A DNA stretch of 7,170 nucleotides from assembly GCA_003023125.1 (NCBI GenBank), contig PXSY01000004.1, positions 1 through 7,170 of the forward strand, given 5' to 3'. Numbering within the stretch: the stretch's first letter is position 1; every line of letters begins with the position of its first letter. Positions 6,260-7,170 of this stretch are shown here, piece by piece. The notes below the pieces were generated by a model that saw only the letters and a list, made by a program, of their open reading frames with translations, had not been told where the DNA came from and made no database searches. Position numbers and translations under genes: made by a program. Origin of the DNA: Bacteroidetes bacterium QH_10_64_19. GTDB lineage: Bacteria; Bacteroidota; Rhodothermia; Rhodothermales; Salinibacteraceae.

Positions 6260-6916
6260 CTACACGTCGGGCGGAGAGTCCAGGAACTGACGATACAGAG
6301 AGGGAAGGTCTCGAGACTGCAAGCGTTCGCGGAGGGCTTCGGCCTCGTCCGAGCGGCCCGCCTCTTCAAGAGCCAAGCACTGCCAGACCTGCGCCTCAGG
6401 TTGGGAAATGCCGTCAACATCATCATCCGCTACGATCTCGCTGACCCGGGCAAATCGCTCCGCGGCGGCGTCGGGGTCTTTGCCCGCGAGGGAGGGCCGA
6501 AACAATAGCGATTGCCCCTCCACCAGTAGCACAAACGGAGCCTCGGGGGCTTTCTCCTTCGCCTTCTCCAGGAGGCTCGTCGATTGACGGCCGTACTGGA
6601 TCGCGGAGAAGAAGGAGACTTCCCCGGCCCGGTACGCCCAGAGGCCCGAAAGGAGTGCGTATTCTCGGGCCGATCCTTCCGACAACGAAGACGGGATGTT
6701 GTCCAGCACACTCTCGTCTTCGGTTAGGGGATACAGGCGGTATCGGACCAGGAGGCTGTCCGCCTGGGAAGACGCGTCCTTCATCAGGGCCTGGAGTCGG
6801 TCGACGTCCTGCTGGGCGTACGCCGTCTGTGTGGCCTGGGCAAAGGGAGAAGTGGTCATCATGGCAAAAAGAAGGACGAGGCCCATGGCCGCGTTGCGAG
6901 CAGGGTTATGAGACAT
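6260..6916 (-). CDS. Exported TPR-like protein of unknown function
   Basis: Predicted 218-residue protein. The N terminus (residues 1-34) has the form of a Sec signal peptide: a short basic start, hydrophobic MGLVLLFAMM, and an AxA-type cleavage site after TAYA, so it is probably periplasmic or exported. The rest is almost wholly helical and resembles degenerate tetratricopeptide repeats: LLSGLWAYRAGEVSFFSAIQY (88-108), SLLEKAKEKAPEAPFVLLVEGQSLLFRP (114-141) and AQVWQCLALEEAGRSDEAEALRERL (175-199). The middle segment recalls Bacteroidota TPR proteins with the pattern of an LLEKA helix, a proline turn, a GxSL helix and a second xAxxxF helix (family recall, not checked). There is no enzymatic motif. 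I chose ATG 6916 over a GTG at 6994, since the ATG directly precedes the signal peptide. It is the first gene of the four-gene run and is likely a protein-interaction scaffold, but its partner is unknown. Confidence 0.75.
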   Translation of the reverse strand: MSHNPARNAAMGLVLLFAMMTTSPFAQATQTAYAQQDVDRLQALMKDASSQADSLLVRYRLYPLTEDESVLDNIPSSLSEGSAREYALLSGLWAYRAGEVSFFSAIQYGRQSTSLLEKAKEKAPEAPFVLLVEGQSLLFRPSLAGKDPDAAAERFARVSEIVADDDVDGISQPEAQVWQCLALEEAGRSDEAEALRERLQSRDLPSLYRQFLDSPPDV

Positions 6917-7078
6917 CCGTTGCAGACACCAGTCCCAACACTCTTCTACGCGTTTACGTTCGGAGGAGAAAGGCGAAGAACATCTGACAGCCACATCTCT
7001 GGTCGGGAGCGTTGCGGAAAGGTAGAAAGATACGGAGTTCGGTGCATTTTCGGGCCGCCCGATGAAGTCAAAACGATA
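6917..7078. other. Gap upstream of the TPR-like gene, possible promoter region of the four-gene run
   Basis: This 162-base stretch lies between the probable tail of an upstream gene and the TPR-like gene. A minus-strand TTGACT at 7071-7066 looks like a -35 element, but the hexamer 17 bases further on (AATGCA) is a poor -10 match. A small perfect hairpin, TCGGG-CCG-CCCGA, lies at 7050-7062 without a T run in the minus direction, so it is at best a weak terminator for the upstream gene. No coding signal is convincing here. Confidence 0.35.
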
Positions 7079-7170
7079 TTACAGGTACCGTTCGAAGAAG
7101 GATGACAGGAGTGAAAGATCCCATTGCTCTTCGAAGCTTCGATGGCCCCGGAGCAGGGTCGTTGTTGGAG
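7079..7170 (-). CDS. Probable C-terminal tail of an unidentified upstream gene
   Basis: Reading the minus strand from the right edge, one frame stays open for 29 codons and stops at TAA (7081-7079). The visible peptide ends in RSFEEQWDLSLLSSFFERYL, which has the balanced acidic, aromatic and leucine content of a real helical C terminus. Most third codon positions are G or C. It has the same strand as every other gene in the window. The piece is too short to assign a family. An opposing plus-strand frame starting with ATG at 7102 is also open to the edge, but has poorer composition. Either could be chance. Confidence 0.45.
   Translation of the reverse strand, partial: PTTTLLRGHRSFEEQWDLSLLSSFFERYL

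Overview
This window of about 7.2 kb has high GC, and every gene I can support lies on the minus strand, so it reads from right to left. The proteins suggest a Rhodothermota/Bacteroidota bacterium of the Salinibacter kind. The clues are GC-rich coding, acidic soluble domains, very little use of Shine-Dalgarno sequences, and a PAS histidine kinase whose dimerisation domain ends in the ETLNSVLDLSKLEA style I associate with that group. This assignment is from memory and is moderate confidence.

From the right: a probable C-terminal tail of an unidentified gene (7079-7170), then a 162-base gap. Next comes a tight run of four genes with gaps of 34, 54 and 53 bases: a secreted TPR-like protein (6260-6916), a membrane-anchored family 2 glycosyltransferase (5071-6225), a small two-helix LapA/DUF1049 membrane protein (4702-5016) and an S66 LD-carboxypeptidase (3704-4648). 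The spacing suggests one transcription unit, and all four products point to the cell envelope: glycolipid or glycosylated carotenoid/hopanoid synthesis, membrane assembly and peptidoglycan recycling. A perfect 9-bp inverted repeat sits between the glycosyltransferase and the LapA gene.

A 379-base non-coding stretch (3325-3703) then separates this group from a large membrane histidine kinase (349-3324; about six TM helices, four PAS domains, HisKA and HATPase_c, no receiver domain). A convincing intrinsic terminator (205-242) follows the kinase. The first 50 codons of greA (transcript cleavage factor) run off the left edge.

I see no mobile element, CRISPR array, tRNA or rRNA, and no clear defence or otherwise novel system. 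The points most worth a second look are the envelope gene cluster with its inverted repeat, and the internal PAS duplication in the orphan kinase.
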